This document shows, one piece after another, positions 1 to 9,218 of a stretch of DNA of 64,000 nt. The stretch spans positions 62,001 through 126,000 of the forward strand of contig NZ_LGSS01000007.1 in assembly GCF_001190785.1 (NCBI RefSeq), written 5' to 3'. This DNA comes from Gottschalkia purinilytica. GTDB lineage: Bacteria; Bacillota; Clostridia; Tissierellales; Gottschalkiaceae. The notes under the pieces are model-generated. The model was not told the origin of the DNA. It was given only the letters and a program-made list of their open reading frames with translations, and did not search any database. Position 1 is the first letter of the stretch, and every line of letters begins with the position of its first letter. A program made the translations under genes and the position numbers.

Positions 1-1110
1 ACGCTTACTTCTCGTATGGGGACTGGTGGCGGGAATGTACCTCTTGTTATGAACACTCCTAAAACGTTAAAAATTCGTTCCGGGTGTGAAGGTGGCGGTA
101 AAGGTGCGTTAATTCAGGATGATAAGTCTGCTACCCTTGGATGCAACAATGACCAGACTGTTTTTGTGCCTACTGCATTTGGTATCTGTTCTGATAAGAG
201 CAACTCTATGCAGTCAAGCAATCCTCACAGCGGTATATATAAAGCAGATACTTCCCGAACCATCGATGCTAATGGTGGAAATCCGGGATGTAATCAAGGC
301 GGTATTGCAGTAGTTGCTCTTCAAGGCTCGATGATTGGAAGGCAGGATAAAAATGGTCCCCAAGGAAGCGGTATAGATGAGGATGTTTCTTTTACACTTA
401 ATACCGCTGATCGTCATGCTGTTGCCTATGCCATGACTACTGGAGCCTATGCACAGGTTGAAGAAGATAAAGCGCCAACGTTATTGTCGAGAGATTATAA
501 GGATGCCCCTGTTGTGACTCAGCCATCTTACGGTATTGATAGGGCAGCTTTTAACCAAGGAAAGAACGCGCTATATAAACCTGCTATAAATGAAGAGCAG
601 CAACCTACGCTCACGGCAAAGGGACCTGGGGCAGTGGCACACCCAGCTTCATTTTATCCTCAGATGAAAGCCGAAAGTCAATGCTACAGACAAGACGGTA
701 CATCAAATACGATTATTAATGGTACCAATCCAGGTTATCAAAATGGATTGGTTGAACCGGACTATATCGTTCGAAGGCTTACACCAACGGAATGTGCAAG
801 ATTGCAAGGTTTTCCTGATGATTGGTGTGATGACCTCGGTACGGAAAACCCTACAGAGGATGAAATTTTATTCTGGACAGAGGTTTGGGAAACTCACCGC
901 AAAATCATGGGTAAGAGCAGCAAGCCAAAAACAAGAATGCAGATTATAAAATGGCTTAACAACCCTCATTCTGATTCAGCTGAGTATAAAATGTGGGGTA
1001 ATGGTGTAGCACTTCCATGCGTCTGTTTTGTGCTGACTGGCATTGTGTTATCTGCTGAAAATCCGCCGATTAATGGAACAGTCTTTTCTACAGAAAGATG
1101 CTCTAAATGA
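1..1110 (+). CDS. Phage DNA (cytosine-5) methyltransferase, C-terminal part
   Basis: The reading frame is open from base 1, so the gene begins left of the window; only its last ~369 codons are present. Near the end are RRLTPTECARLQGFP, matching conserved motif IX of C5 cytosine methyltransferases, and GNGVALPC, matching motif X. The long stretch before them, rich in Gly, Asn and Thr, sits where the variable target-recognition region lies. The catalytic Pro-Cys motif and most of the SAM site would be upstream. In prophages such enzymes usually modify phage DNA against host restriction. The sequence specificity cannot be read from this fragment. Confidence 0.85.
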   Translation, partial: TLTSRMGTGGGNVPLVMNTPKTLKIRSGCEGGGKGALIQDDKSATLGCNNDQTVFVPTAFGICSDKSNSMQSSNPHSGIYKADTSRTIDANGGNPGCNQGGIAVVALQGSMIGRQDKNGPQGSGIDEDVSFTLNTADRHAVAYAMTTGAYAQVEEDKAPTLLSRDYKDAPVVTQPSYGIDRAAFNQGKNALYKPAINEEQQPTLTAKGPGAVAHPASFYPQMKAESQCYRQDGTSNTIINGTNPGYQNGLVEPDYIVRRLTPTECARLQGFPDDWCDDLGTENPTEDEILFWTEVWETHRKIMGKSSKPKTRMQIIKWLNNPHSDSAEYKMWGNGVALPCVCFVLTGIVLSAENPPINGTVFSTERCSK

Positions 1111-1123
1111 CTTGATATTAACA

Positions 1124-1154
1124 GCCTTTAGAGTGATATATGTATGTACCGAAA
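1124..1154 (+). repeat. Intergenic leader repeat, copy 1
   Basis: A ~31-base element containing AGAGTGATATATGTA and ending ACCGAAA lies 51 bases before the start of the gene at 1175. A near copy lies at 2262-2293, before the amidoligase gene. Its placement upstream of two separate genes suggests a shared promoter, operator or RNA leader; no function is recognised. Confidence 0.7.
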
Positions 1155-1174
1155 ATAGAAAGGCGGTATAAAAA

Positions 1175-1963
1175 ATGCAGATAAACTATAATGTCACAGG
1201 AGCAAAAAGAAAAGAGTTAGTCAACGCAATCAGCCAAAAACTGAATGCTCCTGCAAGATATCTTGGAGCACCTACATTTGCATATGAGGTGGAAGACTAC
1301 AACATTGACAAAAACGGGGTAGTCAGAGGACCAGATAATTCTGAACTGGTTAATGATCTATTAGGCTTTTATGACTTCAATGCGGTTACAGCAGAATATG
1401 ACACACCACTTCCAGAAGCAGAGCCTGTTCTTGAAAATATTCAAGTTCCCAATGAAGCGGCTCTTGGGGATAGGGTAAGTCCAAATAGTGATTACGAAGA
1501 ACCTCCCGTATATAGCGAATCAGATGAAACCGAAGAAACTGTTAATTTAATTATCCATATGCCGAGGGAGGGTTTTAGCGAAACTGCACTTGATAACCTA
1601 AAAGGATTGGTAGAAAGCAAAGAAACCCTTATAAAGAAAGCACTTGATACTGACTCTATTCCCATTATCATAAATGAGGAATTTATAACCTTCCCTTGGT
1701 TCCAGAGTGAGTGCTCCGCAGAGGAGGTGAAGGCTTATACCCACTTTGTAACAGCACTTTGTGAAATGGCAAAGAAGCAGACCCGCGTCAACTCGACCGA
1801 GAAATCAGTGGAGAATGAAAAGTACGCTTTCCGTTGTTTCCTTCTAAGACTTGGATTTATCGGGCCAGAATACAAAACAGAACGAAAAATTCTCCTCTCC
1901 AAACTGTCGGGTAGCTCTGCCTTCAAAAGCGGAAGTGCCAAGCATCAGGAGGTGAGTGAATAA
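1175..1963 (+). CDS. Prophage accessory protein of unknown function
   Basis: This 262-residue protein has a good start (AAAGGCGG before ATG). Its N-terminus (MQINYNVTGAKRKELV, then YLGAPTFAYEV) resembles a protein common in clostridial prophages and conjugative elements, often loosely labelled virulence-related. The middle is acidic. The last ~45 residues (VENEKYAFR...GFIG...LSGS) closely match the C-terminus of the amidoligase at 2326-3225, so the two genes share a tail module as well as an upstream leader repeat. Its stop overlaps the next start by one base. Function is unknown. Confidence 0.6.
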   Translation: MQINYNVTGAKRKELVNAISQKLNAPARYLGAPTFAYEVEDYNIDKNGVVRGPDNSELVNDLLGFYDFNAVTAEYDTPLPEAEPVLENIQVPNEAALGDRVSPNSDYEEPPVYSESDETEETVNLIIHMPREGFSETALDNLKGLVESKETLIKKALDTDSIPIIINEEFITFPWFQSECSAEEVKAYTHFVTALCEMAKKQTRVNSTEKSVENEKYAFRCFLLRLGFIGPEYKTERKILLSKLSGSSAFKSGSAKHQEVSE

Positions 1964-2190
1964 TGAATATCATTCACCCAGAAATGCTAAAGCAACTTAG
2001 AAGTTATTACACTCCAGGAACTCGTGTCATGCTACTTAAGATGAATGACCCTTATACCAAGCTTCAGCCAGGAGATAAAGGTACGGTTACTAGTGTTGAT
2101 GATTTGGGAACTATCCACGTCAGTTGGGATTCAGGCAGTTCCCTTGGAGTGGTTTTTGGAGAGGATTTATGCAAGAAAATCGAAGAATAA
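1963..2190 (+). CDS. DUF4314-like small protein
   Basis: A 75-residue protein whose ATG overlaps the previous stop (TAATG), implying translational coupling. The sequence GTRVMLLKMND, then LQPGDKGTV and IHVSWDSGSSLGV, fits the DUF4314 family, a small beta-rich domain frequent in phage and conjugative-element accessory regions. Its biochemical role is unknown; the fold suggests a KOW/SH3-like barrel, which is inference. Confidence 0.7.
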   Translation: MNIIHPEMLKQLRSYYTPGTRVMLLKMNDPYTKLQPGDKGTVTSVDDLGTIHVSWDSGSSLGVVFGEDLCKKIEE

Positions 2191-2261
2191 AAACACACAT
2201 TTTAAGCCCAATATGGCAGTAAATATGTAGATTTATGTTGCAGAATTGTCTTGCTATATAA

Positions 2262-2293
2262 GCCTTTTAGAGTGATATATGTACATGCCGAAA
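2262..2293 (+). repeat. Intergenic leader repeat, copy 2
   Basis: Second copy of the element at 1124-1154: AGAGTGATATATGTA is identical and the end (GCCGAAA) differs by one base. It lies 64 bases before the amidoligase ATG. The two copies flank genes that also share a C-terminal protein module. Confidence 0.7.
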
Positions 2294-2325
2294 GGACAAA
2301 CACACTTTAAAAGGAGCGAGACACG

Positions 2326-3225
2326 ATGTTAAGTGCAAAATTCGGGATTGAGATTGAATTTACAGGGATTACAAGGGAAAGGGCAGCTAGAGTCGCTGCA
2401 GAATATTTGCAAGGCATTTACAGTGAAGGCGGGACTTACTACGACACCAAGAAGGTAAAAACTTCAGATGGTCGAGTGTGGAAGTTTATGTACGATGGGA
2501 GCATCAACTGCCAAAGAAAAGAAGGTAGAAGAAAAGTAGCTGCAGGTAGAGATTATAGCGTTGAGCTGGTTAGTCCAATCCTAACCTACCGGGAGGACAT
2601 TGAAACTTTGCAGGAGCTAGTAAGAAAGCTTCGCAAATCTGGAGCCTTTACAAATACATCTTGCGGAATTCACATTCATCTAGACGGTGCTGAACATACC
2701 CCACGAAGCATTCGAAACTTTGTAAATATCATTGCAAGCAAAAACGACTTATTTTATAAAGCACTTCAGATTGCACCGCAGAGAATGAATTACTGCAAAA
2801 AGATGGACAGCATTTTGGTTGAGAAGATAAACCGTAAAAAGCCTAGAACCATGAGACAAATTGAGGACATTTGGTACGAGGGCTACAGCGAGAGTAGAAA
2901 CACTCATTACCACAACAGCCGCTACCATTTCCTCAACCTTCACAGCTTTTTTACCGGAAACCATACAGTTGAACTTAGAGGGTTCAATAGCGAACTTCAT
3001 GCAGGAAAGATAAGAAGCTACATTGTTCTAGCACTTGCCATCAACCACCAAGCCTTAACACAAAAGTGTGCATCAGCAAAGAAACCGCAGGTGGAAAACG
3101 AGAAATTTGCCATGAGAACCTATCTAAACCGGATTGGTTTCATTGGGGATGAATTTGCAAACTGCAGAGAACATTTGACAGCAGCACTTTCGGGTTCAGC
3201 TGCATGGCGGTTTCGGGCGGCCTGA
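2326..3225 (+). CDS. Amidoligase-family enzyme
   Basis: A 299-residue protein of the phage-type amidoligase family, which belongs to the glutamine synthetase/gamma-glutamylcysteine ligase-like COOH-NH2 ligase fold. Visible motifs are FGIEIEFTG near residue 5 (metal-binding Glu pair), SVELVSPIL, CGIHIHLDG (paired His) and TVELRGFN. Such enzymes form amide or isopeptide bonds with ATP; the substrate is unknown. The C-terminal ~45 residues are not part of the core and match the tail of the protein at 1175-1963. A gamma-glutamylcyclotransferase-like gene follows, a pairing known from phages and plasmids, which suggests building and trimming of a glutamyl-type amide. Confidence 0.85.
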   Translation: MLSAKFGIEIEFTGITRERAARVAAEYLQGIYSEGGTYYDTKKVKTSDGRVWKFMYDGSINCQRKEGRRKVAAGRDYSVELVSPILTYREDIETLQELVRKLRKSGAFTNTSCGIHIHLDGAEHTPRSIRNFVNIIASKNDLFYKALQIAPQRMNYCKKMDSILVEKINRKKPRTMRQIEDIWYEGYSESRNTHYHNSRYHFLNLHSFFTGNHTVELRGFNSELHAGKIRSYIVLALAINHQALTQKCASAKKPQVENEKFAMRTYLNRIGFIGDEFANCREHLTAALSGSAAWRFRAA

Positions 3226-3263
3226 GCTGCCCCTAACCCACAAAGCTAAGAAGGAGGATTACA

Positions 3264-3722
3264 ATGAAGAATAAATTATATCTTGCCTATGGCTCCAACC
3301 TTAATCTAAAGCAAATGGCCGACAGATGCCCCACAGCGAAGGTGGTAGGAGCAAGTCAAATCAATGACCACCGCCTATTATTTCGAGGGGCACACGCGGG
3401 CGCTGTGGCGACAATCGAGCCTTTTGAGGGTGGCAACGTACCAGTTTTAGTTTGGGAGATTACACCGACCGATGAAGCGGCACTTGACCGTTACGAGGGA
3501 TGGCCGTTCCTTTATCGAAAGGAAACAATAAAAGTGAAGTTGGGAAGCAAAACCGTCAAGGCGATGGTCTACATCATGAATGATGGTAGACCGCTTGGAC
3601 AGCCGAGTTGTTATTATTACAGTACAATTTTAGAAGGCTATAAGAGTGTGGGCTTCGATGTGGAAATCCTGCGCAAAGCGACAACCGATTCAATAGAATC
3701 GGAGGAGGTAGCCAATGAATGA
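3264..3722 (+). CDS. Gamma-glutamylcyclotransferase (AIG2-like) family protein
   Basis: A 152-residue protein with the family signature LYLAYGSNLN at residues 4-13, the GGCT substrate loop, followed by VWEIT and an acidic patch LDRYEGWP containing the probable catalytic Glu. Family members release 5-oxoproline from gamma-glutamyl amines or peptides. It follows the amidoligase on a good RBS (AAGGAGGATTACA) and overlaps the next gene by 8 bases. It probably acts on the amide made by that ligase, which is inference from pairing. Confidence 0.85.
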   Translation: MKNKLYLAYGSNLNLKQMADRCPTAKVVGASQINDHRLLFRGAHAGAVATIEPFEGGNVPVLVWEITPTDEAALDRYEGWPFLYRKETIKVKLGSKTVKAMVYIMNDGRPLGQPSCYYYSTILEGYKSVGFDVEILRKATTDSIESEEVANE

Positions 3723-3903
3723 GATAATTAAGCAACAAATCCTTTCCATCCGAGAAAGTGGAGTCACAAATATGTTTGATGTGGACCGAGTACAGTATGA
3801 GGCAAATGAACGAGGGTTTTATGAATTGGTAGTCTATTTAATAGACCATAAAGCAGAATATGCCCATTTCATACTGACGGGTGAAGTGGATAAAAAGAAA
3901 TAA
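3715..3903 (+). CDS. DUF5049-like small protein
   Basis: A 62-residue protein overlapping the previous gene by 8 bases (RBS GGAGGTAGCC). The pattern IKQQILSIRESG...NMFDVDRVQYEANERGF matches DUF5049, a small family that sits beside DUF4314 and amidoligase genes in clostridial mobile elements. The function is unknown. A terminator-like hairpin follows it. Confidence 0.7.
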   Translation: MNEIIKQQILSIRESGVTNMFDVDRVQYEANERGFYELVVYLIDHKAEYAHFILTGEVDKKK

Positions 3904-3922
3904 CTAAATCTAAATAGGATAG

Positions 3923-3960
3923 AGAAAAGGGCTTCATCTATAGGATTGAGGCTCTTTTCT
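3923..3960 (+). terminator. Probable rho-independent terminator before terminase
   Basis: AGAAAAGGGC at 3923-3932 pairs with GCTCTTTTCT at 3951-3960 with one wobble pair, and the right arm is T-rich. It separates the accessory genes from the late structural operon. Confidence 0.5.
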
Positions 3961-3991
3961 TATGTCCTTTTCCATAAAAGGGGCGGTGTTT

Positions 3992-5596
3992 ATGCGGAAA
4001 CTGAAGAAATATAAGCCGACCGCCTTTATAGCTGAAGGGTCATATTACGATAAGGACGCTGCTGATTACGCTGTGGCTTTTATCGAAGCACTCTCCCATA
4101 CGAAAGGTTCATGGGCAGGCAAGCCTTTTGAACTTATCGACTGGCAGGAACAAATTGTCCGTGATTTATTCGGTATCTTAAAACCTAATGGATACCGGCA
4201 GTTTAACACGGCTTATATAGAAATACCTAAAAAGATGGGAAAAAGCGAGCTTGCAGCAGCAATCGCACTTCTCCTCACTTGTGGAGATGGTGAAGAACGA
4301 GCAGAGGTATACGGTTGTGCCGCAGATCGCCAGCAGGCATCAATTGTATTTGAAGTAGCAGCCGATATGGTGCGGATGTGTCCAGCGCTGAATAAACGAG
4401 TGAAGTTGCTGGCTTCAACTAAACGACTGGTGTACCTGCCGACCAACAGCTTTTATCAGGTATTGTCGGCTGAAGCCTATTCAAAACACGGCTTCAATAT
4501 ACATGGTGTTGTTTTTGATGAACTTCATACTCAGCCAAATAGGAAACTATTTGATGTTATGACAAAAGGGTCTGGTGATGCGAGAACCCAACCGCTATAT
4601 TTTCTTATCACCACTGCAGGGACGGATACCCAGAGTATCTGCTATGAAACACACCAAAAAGCGGTTGATATTATTGAGGGCAGAAAATACGATCCTACTT
4701 TTTATCCCGTAATCTACGGTGCCAAAGAAGAGGATGATTGGACTGATCCTAAAGTATGGAAGAAAGCAAATCCAAGCTTAGGAATTACAGTAAGTATCGA
4801 TAAAGTTAGAGCCGCTTGTGAAAGTGCAAAGCAGAACCCTGCTGAGGAAAATAGCTTTCGACAGCTGCGTCTGAACCAGTGGGTTAAGCAATCTGTCCGT
4901 TGGATGCCAATGGCAAAGTGGGATGCCTGTGCGTTTCCAGTAAAACCAGAGAGCCTTGAAGGTAGAGTATGCTATGGAGGACTTGATTTATCCTCTACCA
5001 CTGACATTACAGCCTTCGTGCTGGTGTTCCCACCGGAAGATGAAACAGATAAATATACCGTTCTCCCGTATTTTTGGATGCCGGAGGATAATATTGACCT
5101 CCGAGTTCGACGAGACCACGTGCAATACGACCTTTGGGAGAAGCAAGGCTATATTTTAACCACCGAGGGAAATGTAGTCCATTATGGATACATTGAAAAA
5201 TTCATTGAAGAACTGGGGGAAAAGTACAACATTCGAGAGATTGCTTTTGACCGCTGGGGCGCTGTTCAGATGGTGCAAAATCTTGAAGGGTTAGGCTTTA
5301 CTGTAGTTCCTTTCGGTCAAGGTTTTAAAGATATGTCACCACCTACAAAGGAACTTATGAAATTGACATTAGAAGAAAGAATAGCACACGGCGGGCATCC
5401 AGTACTACGGTGGATGATGGATAACATCTATATAAAAACAGATCCGGCTGGAAATATAAAACCGGACAAGGAAAAAAGTACAGAAAAAATAGATGGAGCA
5501 GTGGCAACTATTATGGCACTCGACCGCGCCATCCGCTGTGGACCAGGTAATAGTGGAGACTCGGTGTATGACGAGAGAGGTTTAATAATTCTATAA
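3992..5596 (+). CDS. Phage terminase large subunit
   Basis: A 534-residue DNA-packaging motor. The ATP site is seen in IPKKMGKSELAAA (Walker A variant), followed by GVVFDELH (Walker B). The nuclease half has YGGLDLSSTTDITAFVL with metal-binding Asp residues and the late Asp in KIDGAVATIMALDRA. ATG 3992 is chosen because AAAGGGGCGG lies five bases before it; an in-frame ATG at 3962 has no RBS and falls at the end of the preceding hairpin. No small terminase subunit is recognisable in the window; it may lie further left. Confidence 0.93.
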   Translation: MRKLKKYKPTAFIAEGSYYDKDAADYAVAFIEALSHTKGSWAGKPFELIDWQEQIVRDLFGILKPNGYRQFNTAYIEIPKKMGKSELAAAIALLLTCGDGEERAEVYGCAADRQQASIVFEVAADMVRMCPALNKRVKLLASTKRLVYLPTNSFYQVLSAEAYSKHGFNIHGVVFDELHTQPNRKLFDVMTKGSGDARTQPLYFLITTAGTDTQSICYETHQKAVDIIEGRKYDPTFYPVIYGAKEEDDWTDPKVWKKANPSLGITVSIDKVRAACESAKQNPAEENSFRQLRLNQWVKQSVRWMPMAKWDACAFPVKPESLEGRVCYGGLDLSSTTDITAFVLVFPPEDETDKYTVLPYFWMPEDNIDLRVRRDHVQYDLWEKQGYILTTEGNVVHYGYIEKFIEELGEKYNIREIAFDRWGAVQMVQNLEGLGFTVVPFGQGFKDMSPPTKELMKLTLEERIAHGGHPVLRWMMDNIYIKTDPAGNIKPDKEKSTEKIDGAVATIMALDRAIRCGPGNSGDSVYDERGLIIL

Positions 5597-5646
5597 ATTT
5601 CAATGATTGTTTGTGGTGTAATTCTTTCAATTTGGAGGTGAGGCCT

Positions 5647-6891
5647 ATGAATTTATTAAAAGGACTGTTTCGTTCAAGGGACAAACCGCAAAACCGTGTG
5701 GGTAGCGCATTTTCCTTCCTGTTTGGCGGTACATCATCTGGCAAAACAGTAAATGAGCGTACTGCAATGCAAGCAACAGCGGTGTATGCCTGCGTAAGAA
5801 TACTAGCTGAAGCGATTGCTGGACTGCCACTACATGTATATAGATATCGTTCTGATGGAGGTAAAGAAAAGATTCCTTTCCACCCTTTGTATTACCTTCT
5901 TCATGATGAACCAAATCCAGAGATGACTTCATTTGTGTTTCGAGAAACACTGATGAGTCATCTTTTACTTTGGGGCAATGCTTATGCACAGATAGTTCGA
6001 AATGGTCGTGGCCAGGCAATTGCGCTTTATCCCCTACTTCCTAACAAGATGGAAGTAAGTCGAGCATCAAATGGTGAACTGGTTTATACCTACTACCGGG
6101 ATACAGACGAAAGTGGCCTGAATCCAAAAGGAGGCTATGTCACACTTCGCAAAGATGATGTACTTCACATACCAGGCTTAGGCTTTGATGGACTCATTGG
6201 CTATAGCCCCATTGCTATGGCAAAAAATGCAATCGGTATGTCACTTGCTACTGAAGAGTACGGTGCGGCATTCTTTGCTAATGGAGCCAATCCCGGCGGT
6301 GTGCTGGAGCACCCGGGAGTAATTAAAGACATACAGAGAGTGAAGGATAGCTGGAATAGTGCTTACCAAGGCACAGCTAAGGCACATAAAATCGCTGTAT
6401 TGGAAGAGGGCATGAAGTTTCAAGCCATCGGTATACCTCCAGAACAGGCTCAGTTTTTAGAAACACGGAAATTTCAAATCAATGAGATTGCGAGGATTTT
6501 CCGTGTGCCTCCTCATATGGTGGGAGATCTTGAGAAATCTAGCTTCTCCAATATCGAGCAGCAGTCGTTGGAGTTTGTAAAATACACTCTCGATCCGTGG
6601 GTGGTGAGATGGGAGCAAAGTCTCCAGCAATCGCTTATTTTGCCTTCTGAGAAAACATCAGTATTCATCAAGTTCAACTTAGATGGTCTGCTTCGCGGCG
6701 ATTATCAAAGCCGAATGAATGGCTATGCTATTGGGCGACAAAATGGCTGGATGTCAGCTAATGATATCCGTGAATTGGAGGACATGAACCGTATCCCAGC
6801 TGAGGAAGGTGGCGATTTATATCTGGTTAACGGAAATATGACGAAACTGGCTGACGCAGGAGCGTTTGCCAAAACCGAAGGAGGTCAGTAA
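5647..6891 (+). CDS. HK97-family portal protein
   Basis: A 414-residue portal protein, the ring through which DNA enters the head. Family features include AVYACVRILAEAIAGLP, then LLHDEPNPEMTSF, LLLWGNAYAQI, DDVLHIPGLGFDGLIGYSP and EIARIFRVPPHMVGD. ATG 5647 follows GGAGGTGAGG; an in-frame TTG at 5611 lacks an RBS. The stop codon directly abuts the ATG of the protease gene, so the two are probably translated together. Confidence 0.93.
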   Translation: MNLLKGLFRSRDKPQNRVGSAFSFLFGGTSSGKTVNERTAMQATAVYACVRILAEAIAGLPLHVYRYRSDGGKEKIPFHPLYYLLHDEPNPEMTSFVFRETLMSHLLLWGNAYAQIVRNGRGQAIALYPLLPNKMEVSRASNGELVYTYYRDTDESGLNPKGGYVTLRKDDVLHIPGLGFDGLIGYSPIAMAKNAIGMSLATEEYGAAFFANGANPGGVLEHPGVIKDIQRVKDSWNSAYQGTAKAHKIAVLEEGMKFQAIGIPPEQAQFLETRKFQINEIARIFRVPPHMVGDLEKSSFSNIEQQSLEFVKYTLDPWVVRWEQSLQQSLILPSEKTSVFIKFNLDGLLRGDYQSRMNGYAIGRQNGWMSANDIRELEDMNRIPAEEGGDLYLVNGNMTKLADAGAFAKTEGGQ

Positions 6892-7581
6892 ATGAAGAAG
6901 TTCTGGAATTGGGTGCGAGATTCTGATGAAGGGCGCACTCTCTATTTAAATGGAGTGATATCCGAAGAAACGTGGTGGGGTGATGAGGTCACACCTAAGA
7001 TGTTCAAAGATGAACTGCTAGCTGGCACAGGTGATATTACAGTGTGGATTAACTCTCCTGGCGGGGATGTGTTTGCAGCAGCTCAGATTTACAACATGCT
7101 TATGGACTATACCGGAAAGGTCACTGTAAAAATTGACGGGCTTGCGGCAAGTGCAGCTTCCGTTATTGCAATGGCGGGTGGAGATGTATATATGTCGCCG
7201 GTATCCATGATCATGATTCATAACCCTTCGACCATTGCCATCGGTGACAGCGAGGAAATGCTGCGAGCAAAGGCTCTATTAGATGAAGTTAAGGAAAGTA
7301 TTATTAATGCCTATGAGTTAAAGACTGGTCTTTCCCGAACAAAGCTTTCTCATCTGATGGATGCAGAGTCATGGATGAATGCAAATAAAGCCATAGAACT
7401 TGGTTTTGCAGATAAGATCATGTTTATGGAAAGTGAAACACCGGATTTGACGGATAGCCTTATCTTTAGCAGGATGGCGGTTACTAACTCACTTATTAGC
7501 AAACTACCCAAAAAACAAAAACAAAAGACAGGTACACCTATAGAGTCGCTGGATAAGCGGCTTTCTTTAATTTCTCACTAA
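6892..7581 (+). CDS. Clp-type head maturation protease
   Basis: A 229-residue S14-like serine protease that processes capsid precursors in HK97-type phages. NSPGGDVFAAAQIYNML is the oxyanion region. GLAASAAS carries the probable nucleophile Ser87, and MIMIHNPS carries His110. The length is typical of phage ClpP-like proteases. It begins immediately at the portal stop and precedes the capsid gene, the standard position. Confidence 0.92.
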   Translation: MKKFWNWVRDSDEGRTLYLNGVISEETWWGDEVTPKMFKDELLAGTGDITVWINSPGGDVFAAAQIYNMLMDYTGKVTVKIDGLAASAASVIAMAGGDVYMSPVSMIMIHNPSTIAIGDSEEMLRAKALLDEVKESIINAYELKTGLSRTKLSHLMDAESWMNANKAIELGFADKIMFMESETPDLTDSLIFSRMAVTNSLISKLPKKQKQKTGTPIESLDKRLSLISH

Positions 7582-7600
7582 TTTAAAGGAGGAAATAACA

Positions 7601-8806
7601 ATGAGTAAAATTCTTGAATTGCGCGAGAAACGCGCTAAGGTTTGGGATGCGGCGAAGGCATTCCTTGATTCAAAACGTGGCGGTGATGGATTGTTATCCG
7701 CAGAGGACACACAAACCTATGAAAAGATGGAAACTGAAGTTGTTGCACTTGGTAAGGAAATAGAACGTTTGGAACGTCAGGCGGTTATTGACTTAGAACT
7801 TTCCAAAGCCACTAGTAGCCCTATTACAAACACACCATCCAAACATGCCGATGATAAGACAGGACGTGCGTCTGCAGAGTACAAGAAAGCATTCTGGAAT
7901 GCTATGCGTACTCGTGCAGGTGAAGGCCTTGATGTAAACGTAAGAAATGCCCTTCAAATCGGTACAGACTCCGAGGGTGGTTATCTTGTGCCTGACGAGT
8001 TTGAACGTACCTTAGTAGAGGCTCTTGAGGAAGAGAACATTTTCCGTTCACTGGCCAATGTTATCAATACATCTTCTGGCGATAGGAAAATTCCTGTTGT
8101 AGCTACAAAAGGTACTGCTTCCTGGGTGGATGAAGAAGGCACTATCCCAGATAGCGATGATAGTTTCGGACAGGTTTCTATAGGAGCTTACAAACTCGCT
8201 ACCATGATCAAAGTTTCCGAGGAACTTCTTAACGATTCTGTGTTCAATCTTGAAGCCTACATCTCTAAGGAGTTTGCAAGACGTATCGGTAACAAAGAGG
8301 AAGAAGCGTTCTTTACTGGTGATGGATCTGGAAAACCGACAGGTATACTTGCTTCTACAGGTGGTGCCCAAATTGGTGTGACTACTGCAGGTGCTACGGC
8401 AATTACTATGGACGAGGTACTTGATCTGTTCTATTCACTAAAGGCACCTTACCGTAATAAGGCTGTATTCGTTATGAACGACGCCACTGTAAAAGCAATC
8501 CGTAAACTAAAGGATGGTCAAGGACAGTACCTATGGCAACCTTCCTTACAGGCAGGTACACCGGATACTATCCTCAATCGACCATTGTATACTTCTGCAT
8601 ATATGCCAACTATTGCTGCAGCTGCAAAGAGTATCGCATTTGGTGATTTTAGTTATTACTGGGTAGCTGATCGTCAGGGTCGTGTATTTAAGAGACTTAA
8701 TGAACTTTATGCTGTTACTGGCCAAGTAGGCTTTGTTGCTACTCAGCGTGTGGATGGAAAATTAATTCTACCTGAAGCCATAAAAGTACTTCAGCAGAAA
8801 GCTTAA
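7601..8806 (+). CDS. HK97-family major capsid protein
   Basis: A 401-residue capsid subunit. The first ~110 residues are charged and helical, like the delta scaffold domain removed by the phage protease. The mature region begins around DSEGGYLVPDEFERTLVEALEE. Further family features are FSYYWVADRQG and VFKRLNELYAVTGQVGF. A strong RBS (AAAGGAGG) precedes the ATG. The neighbours (protease upstream, head-tail genes downstream) agree. Confidence 0.93.
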   Translation: MSKILELREKRAKVWDAAKAFLDSKRGGDGLLSAEDTQTYEKMETEVVALGKEIERLERQAVIDLELSKATSSPITNTPSKHADDKTGRASAEYKKAFWNAMRTRAGEGLDVNVRNALQIGTDSEGGYLVPDEFERTLVEALEEENIFRSLANVINTSSGDRKIPVVATKGTASWVDEEGTIPDSDDSFGQVSIGAYKLATMIKVSEELLNDSVFNLEAYISKEFARRIGNKEEEAFFTGDGSGKPTGILASTGGAQIGVTTAGATAITMDEVLDLFYSLKAPYRNKAVFVMNDATVKAIRKLKDGQGQYLWQPSLQAGTPDTILNRPLYTSAYMPTIAAAAKSIAFGDFSYYWVADRQGRVFKRLNELYAVTGQVGFVATQRVDGKLILPEAIKVLQQKA

Positions 8807-8818
8807 TGGAGGTGCGTT

Positions 8819-9199
8819 ATGAGCTATAACACAAAGAATTATACCGAACAAGGCGGAGAGAAAACTGTTATAGGCGGAACACTTGAAATCAAGGAAGGAG
8901 CCTCGGTAACGGGGCTCTCCGCCGATCCGCTTCTCGTTGCCACAGAGGAGACTCTCGGTGGTGTAAAAGCCGCCGCTGCTGATGAGGGTGATACTGTCGA
9001 AATCAAAATTGGTGAAGATGGTAAGCTGTATGCTCCAACATATCCTACCGATGCTACGGAGTCAGTCTCTGGGCTGGTAAAAATGGCTGCTAATCAATCC
9101 GACAGCATAGCCGAGGATACAGCCACTCTTGTCACGGATTTTAATGCTCTGCTCGCTAAACTAAAAGCGGCTGGGTTAATGGCAGCAGACGAAGAATGA
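8819..9199 (+). CDS. Head fibre-like protein
   Basis: A 126-residue protein, rich in Ala, Glu and Thr, with GGTLEIKEGASVTGL near the N-terminus and a helical C-terminal stretch (FNALLAKLKAAGLM). This pattern matches small head fibre proteins encoded directly after major capsid genes in clostridial prophages; they are thought to decorate the capsid surface. RBS is TGGAGGTG. The role is from family resemblance and position. Confidence 0.7.
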   Translation: MSYNTKNYTEQGGEKTVIGGTLEIKEGASVTGLSADPLLVATEETLGGVKAAAADEGDTVEIKIGEDGKLYAPTYPTDATESVSGLVKMAANQSDSIAEDTATLVTDFNALLAKLKAAGLMAADEE

Positions 9200-9218
9200 C
9201 CGGAGGGAGGCGGACGGC

